From positions 1-64,000 of the forward strand of contig MU863973.1 in the NCBI GenBank assembly GCA_033296885.1: a stretch of 64,000 bases of DNA, read 5' to 3'. The translations under genes were made by a program, and so were the position numbers. The stretch comes from Triangularia verruculosa (Eukaryota > Ascomycota > Sordariomycetes > Sordariales > Podosporaceae). Within the stretch, counting starts at the first letter, position 1, and each line of letters begins with the position of its first letter. This document shows positions 10,501 through 22,014 of this stretch, piece after piece. The notes beneath the pieces are model-generated. The model searched no databases. It was not told the origin of the DNA and saw only the letters and a program-made list of their open reading frames with translations.

Positions 10501-10967
10501 TTGATACCAGTCCATCCATCATCGCAATCACAAGTCTTGCCTTCTCGTTTCGGTCGATCAGAGCCTCGGGGGAGAGATCCGCAAACTAACAAAATATCGC
10601 GTGAGCACTATCATTGTTAAAGAAACTCCGAGGTGAAAGGGGGCGCATACGTGGTTCGAGGCAGTTGTCACCGCCGAAGCCGTCGGGGCAATTGCATTTG
10701 CCGCTGTATTCGCTACAAGGAGCGAATTGGCCGCACGAGTGGGCTGGAAGGTTGCAGTTGAAGCTGTTCAAAGACAAAACGATGAGCATCTAGCAAAGAA
10801 TGTCTATCTTGATTAACAACCTACCAGGGCGGACAGTCTTTTGGCCGTCCATCCATCAGCTGTGCCTGAACCCGCAGCAAGTCGATGGACGAGTAGTTGC
10901 TGGCGGCCGAGGCAGCGCATGACAGCGATAGCAGCAAGACTAGCGCTCGGGGTATCTTGAATGCCAT
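7553..10967 (-). CDS. ABCG-type ABC transporter with EGF-like ectodomain (Adp1-like)
   Basis: Four exons (10967-10825, 10763-10651, 10585-10295, 10242-7553) give 1078 residues, close to yeast Adp1. There is a signal peptide (residues 1-22) and a luminal Cys-rich region with EGF-like modules (CPPCFNCNLPAHSCG, CSEYSGKCNCPDGFGGDNC, CDCDDGWTGINC). A first membrane span lies near 312-337. The nucleotide-binding domain follows: Walker A GASGAGKTT (about 399-407), signature ISGGEKRR, Walker B SILFLDEPTSGLD and H-loop IHQPRS. After a Ser-rich linker come six more spans. The order NBD before TMD in one half-transporter with a large N-terminal ectodomain is the Adp1/ABCG pattern. Substrate is unknown. 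Donors are GTAGGT, GTATGC and GTGAGT. Confidence 0.9.
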
Positions 10968-11925
10968 GGTGGCAGAGGGGAGGCCGACGCGGGCCGTGAT
11001 GTAGAGAGCTCAGCGGTTTGATGTCAGCTCGGACAGTGTTTTGACAATGCGATGGGAAGAAGCTTGCGAAGCTGCCCTGTTGTGCGGTGTTGGGGAGCTA
11101 CTTGAGATCGGCGGATGCTGAGCCGGCAGGCGACGAGGCGGCGTCAGACCAACCCCACGACTCAACCACCCTACCTAGCACCTAGAGCTAGATCACGCCA
11201 ACACAAGCTTCCCAGACTGGTGGGAAGCCAAAGTTGGGGTATCTTTGTATCAGCAGCCAAAGAGATCGCCGGTGCTCTCGAGTTAGTTATGCCTTATGAT
11301 TTGACATGAACAATGGTGAAAGAGCAAGGTCTCCTGTTTGGCGCAATCGGTCTTCAGCCGTCCAACGCTCCCCAGGCGATGATGTCGCTGTGGAGGTACG
11401 GAGCAGGGCCTGAAGCGGTTGAATCGGAGTCGAGCGCTGCGATTGGCTGTACCTCGTTCAATGTGGATCATATCTGCGCTTCCCTGCCACGTCTTGCCAG
11501 GGGTGTCGCACAAGTGGGCGCTGCTGAAACAGTCAGCAGACACAGGCGACAGCAGTGCCGTTATCGTTATCAGCAGTCATCACCTAACCTCAACAACTTG
11601 GTAGGCTTCTCCTCACGACTCCTCTATACCCGGCTTCGATGATGACAGGGTCGGGAATCTACATCGCCTAGATATAGTACAGGTCTTCAGTCTTGTGGAG
11701 AGTCTAATTGGCAGTGCGGCTCCAAGAGATACTTTGATCTCCCAAACTGCATACGGCTTTGGAAAGCGAACACTGCAACTCCACCAGTCATGTTCATTGA
11801 AGGGCGTCAAGTCCTTACTACTTTAGATAGAAACTACATAACCCATCAATGCCCTCCACCAAGAGGAAGCAGAACCAATTTGGTTTCTCAGAAAATCCAA
11901 TTTCAACTTTCCAAATTAGGTCAAC
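10968..11925. other. Divergent intergenic region, ABC transporter / aminotransferase
   Basis: 958 bases between divergent ATGs. No coding signal is evident; open frames at 11283-11642 lack domain features. Presumably it carries both promoters. Confidence 0.5.
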
Positions 11926-13231
11926 ATGGTCAAAATCGAGCCCTTCGAAGTCGAGCAATGGATGAACCGGCTTGAAAATACACCCGGTGTCTTGAACATT
12001 GCGGAGACGTGTGCAGCTTCCGTCTCCATCGACGACCTCGTTCAATTAAGCACCGATAAAGACCTCCCAAGCCCGCTATCCACCTCCAAGAAACTAACCT
12101 ATGGCGCCATCACCGGTTCAGAGAAACTTCGACAGCGTGTGGCCTCACTTCTTGACAGAGGCATTTCCACTTCTGAAGAAGAGGCCGCTTCGTCTTTGAC
12201 GGGCCCACTACCCGCCGGCAATGTTCTCATCACACAGGGGGCCATCGCGGCCAACTTCTTGCTGTTTTACACTCTTGTAGGACCAGGAGATCATGTTGTC
12301 TGCGTCTATCCCACCTACCAGCAGCTGTACGCTGTGCCGGAAAGCCTCGGAGCAAAAGTGTCCCTGTGGGAGCTGAAGAAAGAAAACGGATACGTGCCAG
12401 ATGTGATGGAGCTGGAGAGCCTAGTGAGAGACAACACCAAGGTAAGTACCTAGGAATGACTCCTCATCAGTCATCCATAGTAACCCGAAGCAGATGATTG
12501 TCCTCAACAATCCCAACAACCCGATGGGGAGCACCACACCCAAATCAGTCCTACAAGACATCATCTCCTTTGCTAGAGAAAGAGACATTATCGTCTTCGC
12601 CGATGAGGTGTACAATCCCCTCTACCACTCCCTCCCTGAAGGCCAGACTGCCCCTCCATCCATCCTCACCCTGGGGTACAAGAGGACCGTGGCCACTGGA
12701 TCCATGTCCAAGGCCTTCTCTTTGGCTGGTATCCGAGTAGGATGGGTTGCTTCTCGCGATGAGACTATCATCGAAGCCGTGTCTCATGCTCGAGACTACA
12801 CCACCATCAGCGTCTCCCAGCTTGACGATCAAGTCGCGAGCTATGCTTTATCAGAACCCGTACTTGGGCCCCTGTTAGAACGAAACATGGCGCTTGCCAG
12901 AGCGAACCTGGAGCTGCTCAGCCAGTTCGTGGAGAAGTACAAGGAGGTGTGCTCTTGGGTGAAGCCCACCGCTGGGACGACTGCTCTCATACAGTTCAGC
13001 AAAGGAGGGCTGGTGCCAGTCCACGACCCGAATTTTGTCTTGAGTGTGTTGGAGAAGACGAAGGTGCTGGTTATGCCGGCGAGTCCGTGCTTTGGCCTGG
13101 GGAGGGACTTCAAGGGATTTGTCAGGATAGGGTATGTCAGTGAGACCGAGGTATTGAAGGAGGCTTTGGAGGCGCTAGGGAAATACGTAGAGACGTTTTT
13201 ACTTGAGCATAAGCACAGCCATCTTGTCTAA
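11926..13231 (+). CDS. PLP-dependent class I/II aminotransferase-like enzyme
   Basis: Two exons (11926-12441, 12494-13231) with a 52-nt intron (GTAAGT...AGCAG) encode 417 residues. Fold-type I landmarks are clear: the substrate-loop YGAITGSEKLRQRV, NNPNNPMG (Asn contacting PLP), ADEVY with Asp near residue 209 pairing the pyridine nitrogen, and GSMSKAFSLAGIRVGW with the Schiff-base Lys near residue 245; the C-terminal FVRIGYV carries the carboxylate-binding Arg. Fungal proteins of this subgroup are often labelled capreomycidine synthase-like, but the substrate cannot be read from sequence. No targeting signal is evident, so it is probably cytosolic. Confidence 0.85.
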
Positions 13232-13866
13232 GGCTACGGATGAATAGACCGCAAGTTCAGGGACATCGATATGATGCTCGTAAATTGATTGGAGATGATT
13301 TACTACTGATTGACACGCGAACTTATCGTTTTTACGGAATGAGATGCCGAGTGTCATTGAAGGTTACCAACAGACTCCTGAGCTGTAGAACATGTGCATG
13401 CCGAGTATCCGATGCCACCAATCACAAAACACTAGGTCATACCGTCCTGAGTGAATGGCCTTAAGGGGAAAGTAAATAGTAGGCAGGATTCGACAGACAT
13501 ACGACGATGCAACATCAAAGTTCATCTATTGCATATGCGGCTCCGACGACAGTAAGATTATCGTTGAAAACTACGCAAACGGCCTAATTATGAACCGCCA
13601 GCCTTGTGCTAGTGTGATGTAAAAAGGTTACAGCACCGCATGGAAGTCTCGATAAACACCATGATGTTACCTTGTGCTGATGGTGGTGCCAATAAGACGG
13701 TGCGACAACTATGCCGAGTATTCAACTCCAAAACATCTCTGATTGATATCTTGGGTATAAAAAGCGCTGTAGATAACGAGCCTGAGATCAGGTTCATACA
13801 ATTCCAGCGCGAACAGAATCAAGACAGCTCTCAACGACCAACTTTCAACTTCTCAACTTTGTAAAA
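13232..13866. other. Intergenic, promoter of the small secreted protein
   Basis: No gene seen. The last 110 bases contain a strong TATA box, and the 5' leader is CA-rich (TCTCAACGACCAACTTTC), typical of well transcribed fungal secreted-protein genes. Confidence 0.5.
13756..13763 (+). promoter_or_regulatory. TATA box of the small secreted protein gene
   Basis: TATAAAAA lies 111 bases upstream of the ATG at 13867, followed by a CA/TC-rich leader. Confidence 0.6.
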
Positions 13867-14211
13867 ATGAAGGTCTCCTCCATTCTCGCCGTCACCCTCG
13901 CAGTCGTGGCTCCCGCTGCTGTAGACGCCGCCAACTGCAAAGCTGGCCTTCACTATTGCGGTTATGTCCTGCTACGCAAAGGTGGCATCCCTCGCATGTA
14001 GATGTCTTAGAAACCAGATGCTGACGCTGTCCTAGGCAACTACTACAACCAAATCATCGGAGCCCTCCAAAAGGCAAACAAGGCAACCACCTCCGCCTAT
14101 GTCAACCACTCCCTATTCTACTGCGAGGGTGGTAGCAACGGCAACATCAAGTACCAGGCCAAGTGCAGCAACTGCGTCGATGGTGGAGACGGAAACAGTG
14201 ATCACTGCTGA
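13867..14211 (+). CDS. Small secreted cysteine-rich protein (96 residues)
   Basis: Two exons, 13867-13981 and 14036-14211, flank a 54-nt intron (donor GTGGCA is weak; branch GCTGACG, acceptor CCTAG). The 291 coding bases give 96 residues. Residues 1-21 form a signal peptide (MKVSSILAVTLAVVAPAAVDA). The mature part of about 75 residues has six cysteines, enough for three disulfides, in the contexts NCKAGLHYCG, FYCEGG, AKCSNCVDGG and a terminal DHC. The pattern Cys-x-x-GL-x-YCG followed by a GNYY segment recurs in many small secreted proteins of plant-associated and saprotrophic ascomycetes. The function is unknown; an effector, antimicrobial or self-signalling role are all possible. It has a TATA box 111 bases upstream. 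Confidence 0.75.
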
Positions 14212-15281
14212 GTGCTCTGAGACTGCGAGGCCATATGGATATTCCTGGGTCACTTTTTGATGGATACAGCTGAAAGTTGAGGCTGGGAGCGGCACCTGCA
14301 GCATAGCCAATAAATATACCGTCTGTATAGGTAGCTGCCACTCATGCATACCCTATAGTCTCGTGCCTCGTTTGTCGAGGTTTGATGAAGAATGCCCCCT
14401 GTCGGAGACTTCCGCAGAGGACCCACATTCCCCAGACAAGCAACGTCATGGGGCGCTAAGGCCGCGTAGGCACCGCCGTTGCCAAGAGATTCAATGCTTA
14501 ATTCCCTCTCCCTGCGGAAAAAGAGCCAGTGAGAGAGCTCCGACCCCACTGAAACCTGCCCCCGTTGCCTCGGTGTAAGTGGAAGCATCATCTCTACTTT
14601 TGGGCCAGGAACGGATTCGTTTGCTTCGCTCTTCTTGCTGACATTGTAAACCGATGTCAGTGACGGCCCTCCCCATTCAAGGAAGTCCCCTCCGAGAGGC
14701 CTGGCACGCTGAACAATGGAGGCTGTTTCCGCTTTTCCTCAGGTGAGCCACCCGTGACGAGTCCAGTCACGGCCAAACAACCTGGAAATGACTGCATGCA
14801 ATCTCTCGGTCTTTCGGCTTGGCAGCTCTTGCGACCTCTCATTCTCCCTTTTGCCCTTTTGGCACGTTTTCTTGGGAACTTTCTTTTTGTCCCGGTCTTG
14901 CTTCCTAGTCGCCTTTTACTGGAGCTGTACGAGATACCTAGAAGCAAACGATCATCCGGCTCATCCGGTCCCCCTCGAGCAACTGCCCGGCACCGAGTCA
15001 GTGCTCCCTTCGATGTATTTTGGTCGCGTTTAAGCTCTCTTGGTTTCGGCTCCAGGTGCTGCCGGGCTGTGTTGCGTCCCTGAGCTATTCACAAGCCACC
15101 TCGATCCGATAACCGCGCGCCTTTCCTGCGTTACAGCTGTTCTCCCTTTCCTTTTGGCGGCCACAATTCTTTTTCAAACTGTTTTGGCGAATATTTGAGA
15201 ATTACTTTCATATCAGGGAGCCGAACGCAGCTTTCAACAAGTCAGGTATATCGCGTATTTGAAGGATCCTGAAGCGCAACC
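14212..15281. other. Long intergenic region before the aspartic protease gene
   Basis: No coding sequence supported. The last 500 bases are pyrimidine-rich (CTTTTGGC and TTTCTTTT blocks), consistent with a long 5' leader or promoter of the protease gene. Confidence 0.45.
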
Positions 15282-16895
15282 ATGAGACGGGGAACTGGTA
15301 TCATCGTTGCCGGCGCGTTGTTTACTGGTACGGTTTTGGCACAACGGCAGGATGGCATCGTTCAATGGGGTATTCAGAGGCGACAGCCACCATCAGAAGG
15401 TTACAATAGACTTCGGAGGCGCGCATCGACGTTCGAGGAGACCATCACCAACGAAGAGGCCAGAGGGGGTTATTTCGCTACCTGCACGTTAGGAACGCCG
15501 GGTCAAGACCTCACGCTCCAGCTGGATACGGGAAGCAGCGATATCTGGGTTCCCGATTCAGTGGCGAAGGTGTGCTCCAAGGCCGGAACTGAAGGTTGCG
15601 CGCTGGGGACATGTACGCTCAGACTGCCATGATCCGTCTCCGTGGGAAACCGTACTGACTTCATGACTAGTCAACCCTGACCGTTCTAGCACTTTTGAAG
15701 TCGTTGGACAAGGCGAGTTTGACATCAACTATGTCGACGGAAGCTCTTCCAAAGGTGATTACTTTACCGATGTGTTCCAGATTGGTGGCGCCACATTGTC
15801 AAACATGACGATGGGTCTGGGCGTCAATACAGACATTGCCTATGGGCTGGTTGGTGTCGGCTATGCACTGAATGAAGCCATCGTGGGAACTACGCAGTCG
15901 ACCTCTTCGGTTTACCCAAATTTGCCCGTCAACATGGTCAACGAGAAGTTGATCAATACAGTTGCGTACAGTTTATGGCTCAATGATCTGGGTGAGTCTG
16001 CTTTTTGTCGGAGCTCGGTTGTGTTAATCTAATGGTCATGGCAGACTCGAGCTCTGGCAACATACTGTTCGGTGGTATCGACACACAAAAGTACAAAGGG
16101 GACCTCACACGAATCGACATCTTGCCAACAACCCAGGGACTCTACACTTCTTTCGCCGTTGCCATGACGTCCCTGATTGCAGTCAGCCCAAGCGGTCAGG
16201 ACACGCTCACTTCCAACGCGTTTCCTATGCCAGTTGTCCTGGACTCCGGCACCACCCTATCCTACCTGCCTACTGACTTGGCTGTGCAAATCTGGAAGGA
16301 GGTCGGAGCTCTCTATTCGCCAGAGTTTGAGCTTGCGGTGCTTCCCTGTGACATGCAAAACAGCAAGGGCTATTTCTCGTTTGGTTTCGGCGGCCCGAAA
16401 GGCCCACAAATCAACGTTTCCATGGACGAACTGGTCCTCGACCTCACGTCTGGTCAGGCTCCGGTCTTCAATAGTGGCCCATACAAGGGCATGGATGCCT
16501 GCGAGTTTGGGATCCAGAACTTCACCTCGGCTCCGTATCTCCTAGGCGATACCTTTTTAAGATCAGCATACGTGGTCTACGATCTTGTCAACAACCAAGT
16601 TGGCCTTGCTGCCACCGACTTCAACTCGACAGAAAGCAACGTTGTGCCATTTCCTAGTTTGAGCGCGCATATTCCTTCGGCGACTATCGCTCCGGATCAG
16701 AGTCAGGCCACCGTCCGCCCGTCAGTCACCTCACCGGCTTATGCGGCCAGTGCTGGTTTCACGGACAGTGCAGGCGTGAACGGATCGGAGAATGCGGCAG
16801 CGGGTCTGCCGCCGGCGTTTGGAGCAGCTCAGCTTGCAGTAATGGGACTGTCGATGATGTTTGCGATGCTTGGCTCCGGGATATTGTTGCTGTAG
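15282..16895 (+). CDS. GPI-anchored aspartic protease (yapsin/OpsB-like)
   Basis: Three exons (15282-15612, 15671-15991, 16045-16895) encode 500 residues. The signal peptide covers about residues 1-20, followed by a short propeptide with a basic RLRRR site that looks like a kexin cleavage point. The two catalytic motifs are LDTGSSDIW (Asp near 82) and LDSGTTLSYL (Asp near 284), each within the expected psi loop; the flap Tyr is in NYVDGSSSKG. The C-terminus has a Ser/Thr/Pro stretch, then a Ser/Gly/Ala omega region and a hydrophobic tail ending GSGILLL, a GPI signal. It probably acts at the plasma membrane or wall on secreted or wall proteins, as yapsins do. Introns have donors GTACGC and GTGAGT. 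Confidence 0.9.
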
Positions 16896-17565
16896 GAAGC
16901 AGGGGCAGAGTATGGAAGGAAAAGGAGAGATGGGCACCGTTTCAATTTTTAAACGTTCGATGCATGAGGAGAGGACGGCACTTTACGATGACGATACCCT
17001 TCACGATCTAGGTTGGCTATCGGGATTGATGGGGCGGCTTGGTGATTTATGTGCATTGGCAAATATGATTCTGCTGCTGGCGTTTTGCGGTGAATAAGTA
17101 CTTTGTTTGGATCAACATAGAGGAAGAGAGAGACCAAGACAAAAGAGATGGGTGTTTTTCTGCTTAGTATTGTAGATAGCTAACTGGAAATTGAGATAGC
17201 CTTGTGTTTGAGCTGAATTTGAAACCGAAAGGATGAATTTATAGGATCACTGCTCTCACTCTCCAAAGACCAGAACAAGCACTTCCAAGATCGGGGTGCG
17301 AGTTCAGCTGTTTTCTCAGCCAGTGTCCCCAAATGATCTCCAGATCCGGAAAACTGCGAGAGTGTGGATAGCTGTTTTTGACTTGCTTTATAGTTACTTT
17401 AATGTACATGCCGTTTCCCTATCTGTTTGTCGACCATTTCGTACACACACACACTCACTCATCTCGGGGTATGATATCGTTCCGTCATCCACCACCACTT
17501 CGCCTTGTCTCTTGTTTTTTTCTTCATTTTTGCCTTTTTTTCTTTTCATTCTTGATTCCTGCTCG
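16896..17565. other. Convergent 3' region
   Basis: Between the 3' ends of the protease gene and the uS8m gene. It contains short CACACA and T-rich tracts (17450-17550). No gene seen. Confidence 0.5.
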
Positions 17566-18051
17566 TTATGACACCCTAGCGAGCACCAGCCCACCCACCC
17601 TCTTCTCCAACGCCTCTCTCACCTCCAGCACACCCTTATCCGTGCTCAGAAACAACGTCTCCCCTAGGTTCAACCCTTTCACGTGCCCTGCCTTGAACCC
17701 TCTGGCAATCTTTGACAGCTGCTTGTAGTCGGCCGTGACCAGCCTCTTTGGCTTGGAGACGGCTTCGAGGTTGGACATGACGGGCTTGTTGTTGTAGTAC
17801 TTGAGCCCGAGCCAGAGCCGGCGGGTGGAGACGTTGTTGGTGGTGACCGGTTCGGTCTCAAAGGTGAGGAGCTGGTCCGGGGGGGGAGGGGTGAGGCCGG
17901 CGCGGGTGACGGAGGAGATGAAGCCGGCGCGGTGGAGGGCGAGGGCGAAGCGGAGGTTGTATTTGGTGTTTGGGATCGAGGTGAGACCGAGCTGGGCGCG
18001 GGAGGCGTTTTGGAGGTGGGAGAGGGCGTTGCATACGGAGTGGATTCCCAT
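17566..18051 (-). CDS. MRPS8: Mitochondrial ribosomal protein uS8m (MRPS8)
   Basis: Single exon of 161 residues from the ATG at 18051, which sits in a good context (CAAAATGG). The sequence starts MGIHSVCNALSHLQNASRAQLG and ends with GLNLGETLFLSTDKGVLEVREALEKRVGGLVLARVS, the bacterial S8 C-terminal fold (a Ser-rich strand followed by GG-x-V-L-A-R-V) without extra domains. The frame stays open upstream to 18486, but that region is Pro/Ser-rich with no conservation, so the internal ATG is preferred. uS8m binds the central domain of mitochondrial small-subunit rRNA. There is no long presequence; yeast Mrps8 also lacks a long one. Confidence 0.85.
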   Translation of the reverse strand: MGIHSVCNALSHLQNASRAQLGLTSIPNTKYNLRFALALHRAGFISSVTRAGLTPPPPDQLLTFETEPVTTNNVSTRRLWLGLKYYNNKPVMSNLEAVSKPKRLVTADYKQLSKIARGFKAGHVKGLNLGETLFLSTDKGVLEVREALEKRVGGLVLARVS

Positions 18052-18933
18052 TTTGGCTTGAATGTGAGGGCTCCCTGGGGAGGGAGGGAGGCTTGTTGAT
18101 ATTAGAGGAGGAGAGGATAACTTGGCCCCGGATGGGGGGGATGGGATGGGTTTCGGATGCTGAGTTGGTGGGTTAGTTGGGGGGGTCTTTGAGAGAATGA
18201 AGAGGGGTTGTGAGATCTTACCCAGGGGGGGAAGAGCGGAAAATATGGGCGTGGAAGGGTGAGGTGTGCAAGTGGTTTGATCGCTGGAGCTTGTCGCCGT
18301 TGAGGTGTTCTCCAAGGCCAATTCCTCAATCGGCTCTTTCCGTCGTTGCGGTTCCAAATTTTTGGCCAGGGTCGGGACACACACGGTGTGCGCTATGCAT
18401 TGAACCACACTGTGCTGAGCTGGGGACGGAACTGACAGCCCAGAGCTCAGACCACCGGTAGCTACCCCGCTATGATGGCTTGGCAACTCTGCTTAAGCGC
18501 CCAGGTGGGATAGCACCCACTGCCTCACAGCACCACAACCACCCGAGCTGTCCTGAGGGCATGTCCAGGGGTAGGATCATCACGCCGTGAAAAAGAGGTG
18601 ATTTGTCGACGGGATGGGAGTGATGGGCAAAAAAATGTCACTAATGTGCGCGTGGGGTAGCCGAAGGGACGCCTCAGCTTTCTGGGAAATAGCTCCAGCT
18701 CGAGTGTCGCACAGGCGAGCTGGACGGGGTGTCCCATACGAATACCACCGTGATGTTTTTTTCTGACCTCTCTTTGCCCTTCTTCTTCTTCTTCTTCACC
18801 TCTGCAACTTCTAATATCTGAGTAAACCTTCTGCTCATTTCCTACTTTTGAGTGGACCTAGAGCTGGTCTGCCCCATCACCCTCCACCACCAGCTTCCCC
18901 TCATCTTGTCAATCGCAAAGCTCCGTCGCAAAG
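18052..18933. promoter_or_regulatory. Divergent intergenic region uS8m / proline-rich protein gene
   Basis: 882 bases between start codons, with a (TTC)n tract near 18780-18797 close to the rightward gene and G-rich tracts near 18120-18230 upstream of uS8m. No gene seen. Confidence 0.45.
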
Positions 18934-20409
18934 ATGGCCGCCCGGCCGGGAGAAGAACTTGTGGCTACGCTGTGAGTGCGCTTTTCATTCATGCATTGGC
19001 GCATTATCTCTACCAGGGACATACTCTAACCGAGGACCGTCTGTAAAGCTTTGGAGACGTTCATTACTTTTACGGGCCGCCGACAGCTACTCCTCCTCAC
19101 CACAGGTTTGATAAGGGCTCATATGTCTACCTTTTCGAGGATCCCAACCAAGGGCGCGCACGGTTAGAAATCGCCAACCAGCCAGGCACAGAGGAGCAGG
19201 ATGCCTTCGATGGCTGTAAGATACCTTACTCTTATGTTGTAGCCCATGTCAAGCGCTTTCTAACCTCGCACAATGTTGCTAGATCTCGACAACGTTCATC
19301 TCCAATACACATACAAGCACACTTGTCTTGTAACCCTCGTCGTCGGTCACGTCAACGGGAACGAAGAGTGGCACCTCCCTACCTACGACCCCCACAACCA
19401 GAATAAATATCACTACAAGCTTCACTCACTAGACATTTACTTTTGGACTCACCAAGATGCCCTCGAATTCGTCAATGGCATCAGACGCGTCCTCCCACAC
19501 CCGCAATGCGAGGTCCTAGATGAGCCCGGCCCTCCTCCCCGCCAACCAGCCGAGGTCAGCTCCCTCGTCCAGAAGCTTGAGAAGGTTGCCATCTCGGAAT
19601 CCTCGCCAGTTCAAGGCAACAACGGCGTCCCTAGCTTCCCCGGCCCTCCCGTCTCCGCCGTATCAGGAGACATACTCCCTCCTCCCCCTCCGGCGGCATT
19701 CTCTCCGATCCCCTACAACCCCGCCGCACCAGCAGCCCCCGAGCAGCTCCGACACAGGGAAAAGACCCCTCCCCCCGAAGATGGTGTCGCTAACCCCCTC
19801 CACCAAACCCTCGCCTATGACGCTGCCACCCCTTTCTCCCCGGGCCTGCCCCCTGGACCGAGCCATCTTAGTCCTTTGAGCCCAGGCATCCCACCCCCCA
19901 ACCTCCAACACCCACCCGGAGCACCAAGCTTCCCCGGCCCGCCCGTAGCATCACCAGGCTTCGCGCCCCAAGGCTTCGGCTCCCTCGGCGGCGTCGGAGC
20001 ACCACCTCACCCGGGCATCACCCGCTCGGTAACTATGCCCGTAGTCGGCACACCCCTATCCAGCCCGGGACTTGTCAGCCCGTATGGCGGGGTAGGCACC
20101 TTCCCCGGACAACCAGCACAGTCTCACGCAGGCTACAACCCCGCCGTTGTCGGAGCCGGTCTGACACACACCCCTACACCACCTGTTCCCGGTGGTATCG
20201 GGGCTGTTCCGGGCGCAGGGATCCAAGGGGAGGGAGCGCATGCTGGACTGGCTCAGAAGAACGAGTATGCGGTGCACCAGCAGTTTTATGTGCCGGAGGA
20301 GGAGTACAAGCCGAAGAAGGAGGTGAGGGGGAAGCTGGAGGAGAACGCGGGGAGGTTGGAAAGGGGGGTCTCGGGGATGCTCAAGAAGTTTGAGAAGAAG
20401 TTTGGTTGA
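18934..20409 (+). CDS. Conserved fungal protein: N-terminal globular domain plus proline-rich tail
   Basis: Three exons (18934-18971, 19049-19215, 19283-20409) give 443 residues, with introns of 77 nt (branch CTCTAAC) and 67 nt. Residues about 10-145 are compact and aromatic-rich (FGDVHYFYGPP, KGSYVYLFEDPNQG, LDIYFWTHQDALEFVNGIRRVL), looking like a beta-rich ligand-binding domain ending in a helix; an EVH1/PH-like fold is a guess. Residues about 160-390 are Pro/Gly/Ala-rich and disordered. The last 40 are a charged amphipathic helix (EEEYKPKKEVRGKLEENAGR, GMLKKFEKKFG) that could bind membrane or a partner. I do not recognise a named family. Both junctions keep the frame and the total is a multiple of three. 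Confidence 0.7.
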
Positions 20410-22014
20410 GGCATCTTTGGTGTGATGGATGGATGGATAGATAACTTTGGATATAGGGAACGAGTTCTGTGGGTTTGGGTGTTTTTGTTTCCGAGGTTTA
20501 TTGTTTTTCTATTAGGTTAGGCGTATATATTGCTGATCAAACATATCTGGTTAGTTATTATATTTTGAGCATGATGTTATTACCAGTTCCATGGCCTCTG
20601 CAGGACGGGAAGAGGAGGCTATTGTCATTGCTCCGGACAGCTCCGGTTCATATTACTGATCCGGAGAAACATTGGCTGGTGTGTTGGAAATGCAGAAAAG
20701 TAGTCGGAGTCTGCCGGGAGCAGCAGGACATTTGACAGCCAGAAGATATCCCCATCTTCTGCTGACCTATCAACTTTTCTTCGGGCCGATGGCCGGCCGC
20801 ATACATCGGCTAGGGGCACCCGGAATCCTTTCATACCCTCGTTCCGATCCGGAACGGCTCAGTGTGTTTTTGCGGGGGTGGCGCCAACTATTTTCCCACA
20901 TGGCCCCAATCCCGCGTCTGTCTCCCACCATTCTGCCGTTTTGAACGACATCAGCATGGAAGCATAACGTTGACCTGGACAATTGGATTGCTCCTTCCGC
21001 CTCGTTTTTCCTGCCTTTGCTTTCTATGTATGGCTGTGCAAGAAAAAAGGAGTCGGACAGCGCCTCTCTCTTCGGAACCCTGGTTGCTTATTGTTGTTAC
21101 GTGTGGAATCGCTGGTGTTGAGTAATTCGAAATTCTCCCTCGGCACCGCAGCGCACCACCCCAGGTTTTTGCGGTGGGGAAAATGTACGGAACTAAGAAA
21201 CTGAGTAGTGGTGGTCTGGGATTTCTCGGCAGATTGTTCATCCTCAGAGCCAACTTTGAGAAGGTAGGTAACTGGCTTGTGGTGGAAGGGTTCAAGAGGT
21301 CAACGATTGGAACTTAAAGTTTGAATATATAAGCAAAACTCGCGCCTTCGGTGTTGGATTACCTATACATAGATTTTAGAGAACTTACCAATTCCCAATG
21401 CTCTGGTCAAACATGCCGAGCAGCAGGGCCCCGGCTTTGACCTGCCGAGAAGGGGGAAAAACACACACTAGCGAGCCTTGAATGGGTTTAGTCCCAGCTT
21501 CTCCTATCCCAGAACAAAGAAAAGAGCGGGGTGGGATTCGGCGGGTTTGCGATTTCCCATGTGGTCAATCATGGGAGAGAATAATCTTTTCCCTTTTGTA
21601 GTTTAAACCTTGTTGAAATCTTTAAGTCCTGATTATACCCGAGTGACACGGGATCTGGACGGAATTGCCCGAGCCCATATGAATCCTCATGAAGCCCACC
21701 TCCATCGGCCAGTCCCTACCTACCTTCGTCTCGATTCTTTGCAGTTGATGTTGAAGATGTGTAACGCCCTATGACACCGCACGATTTCATGTTACGCCCC
21801 CTGACGACCTAAAAGTGGATGCTTGAACCTGATCTCTCAGCTTATACTTATCCGGAAACTATATATCTTGTCCCCACCGCCAAAAGGTTCACCTCATCTT
21901 CCCCTGTTCTATCCATCGACACTGTACAAGTTCACACTCTCGAAACGCGATAAGGGACCAAACAGCGAGAAGTGAGGGAAGATAGGAGGTCTGGGTATTT
22001 CTGTACCTACTACC
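20410..22014. other. 1.6-kb intergenic region, no gene seen
   Basis: Short open frames on both strands without domain or codon-bias support. The right end carries the MFS promoter. A tandem GGAT run occurs just after the upstream stop codon (GGATGGATGG near 20436). Confidence 0.45.
21860..21866 (+). promoter_or_regulatory. TATA-like element upstream of the MFS gene
   Basis: TATATAT lies about 155 bases before the ATG at 22015. Confidence 0.35.
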
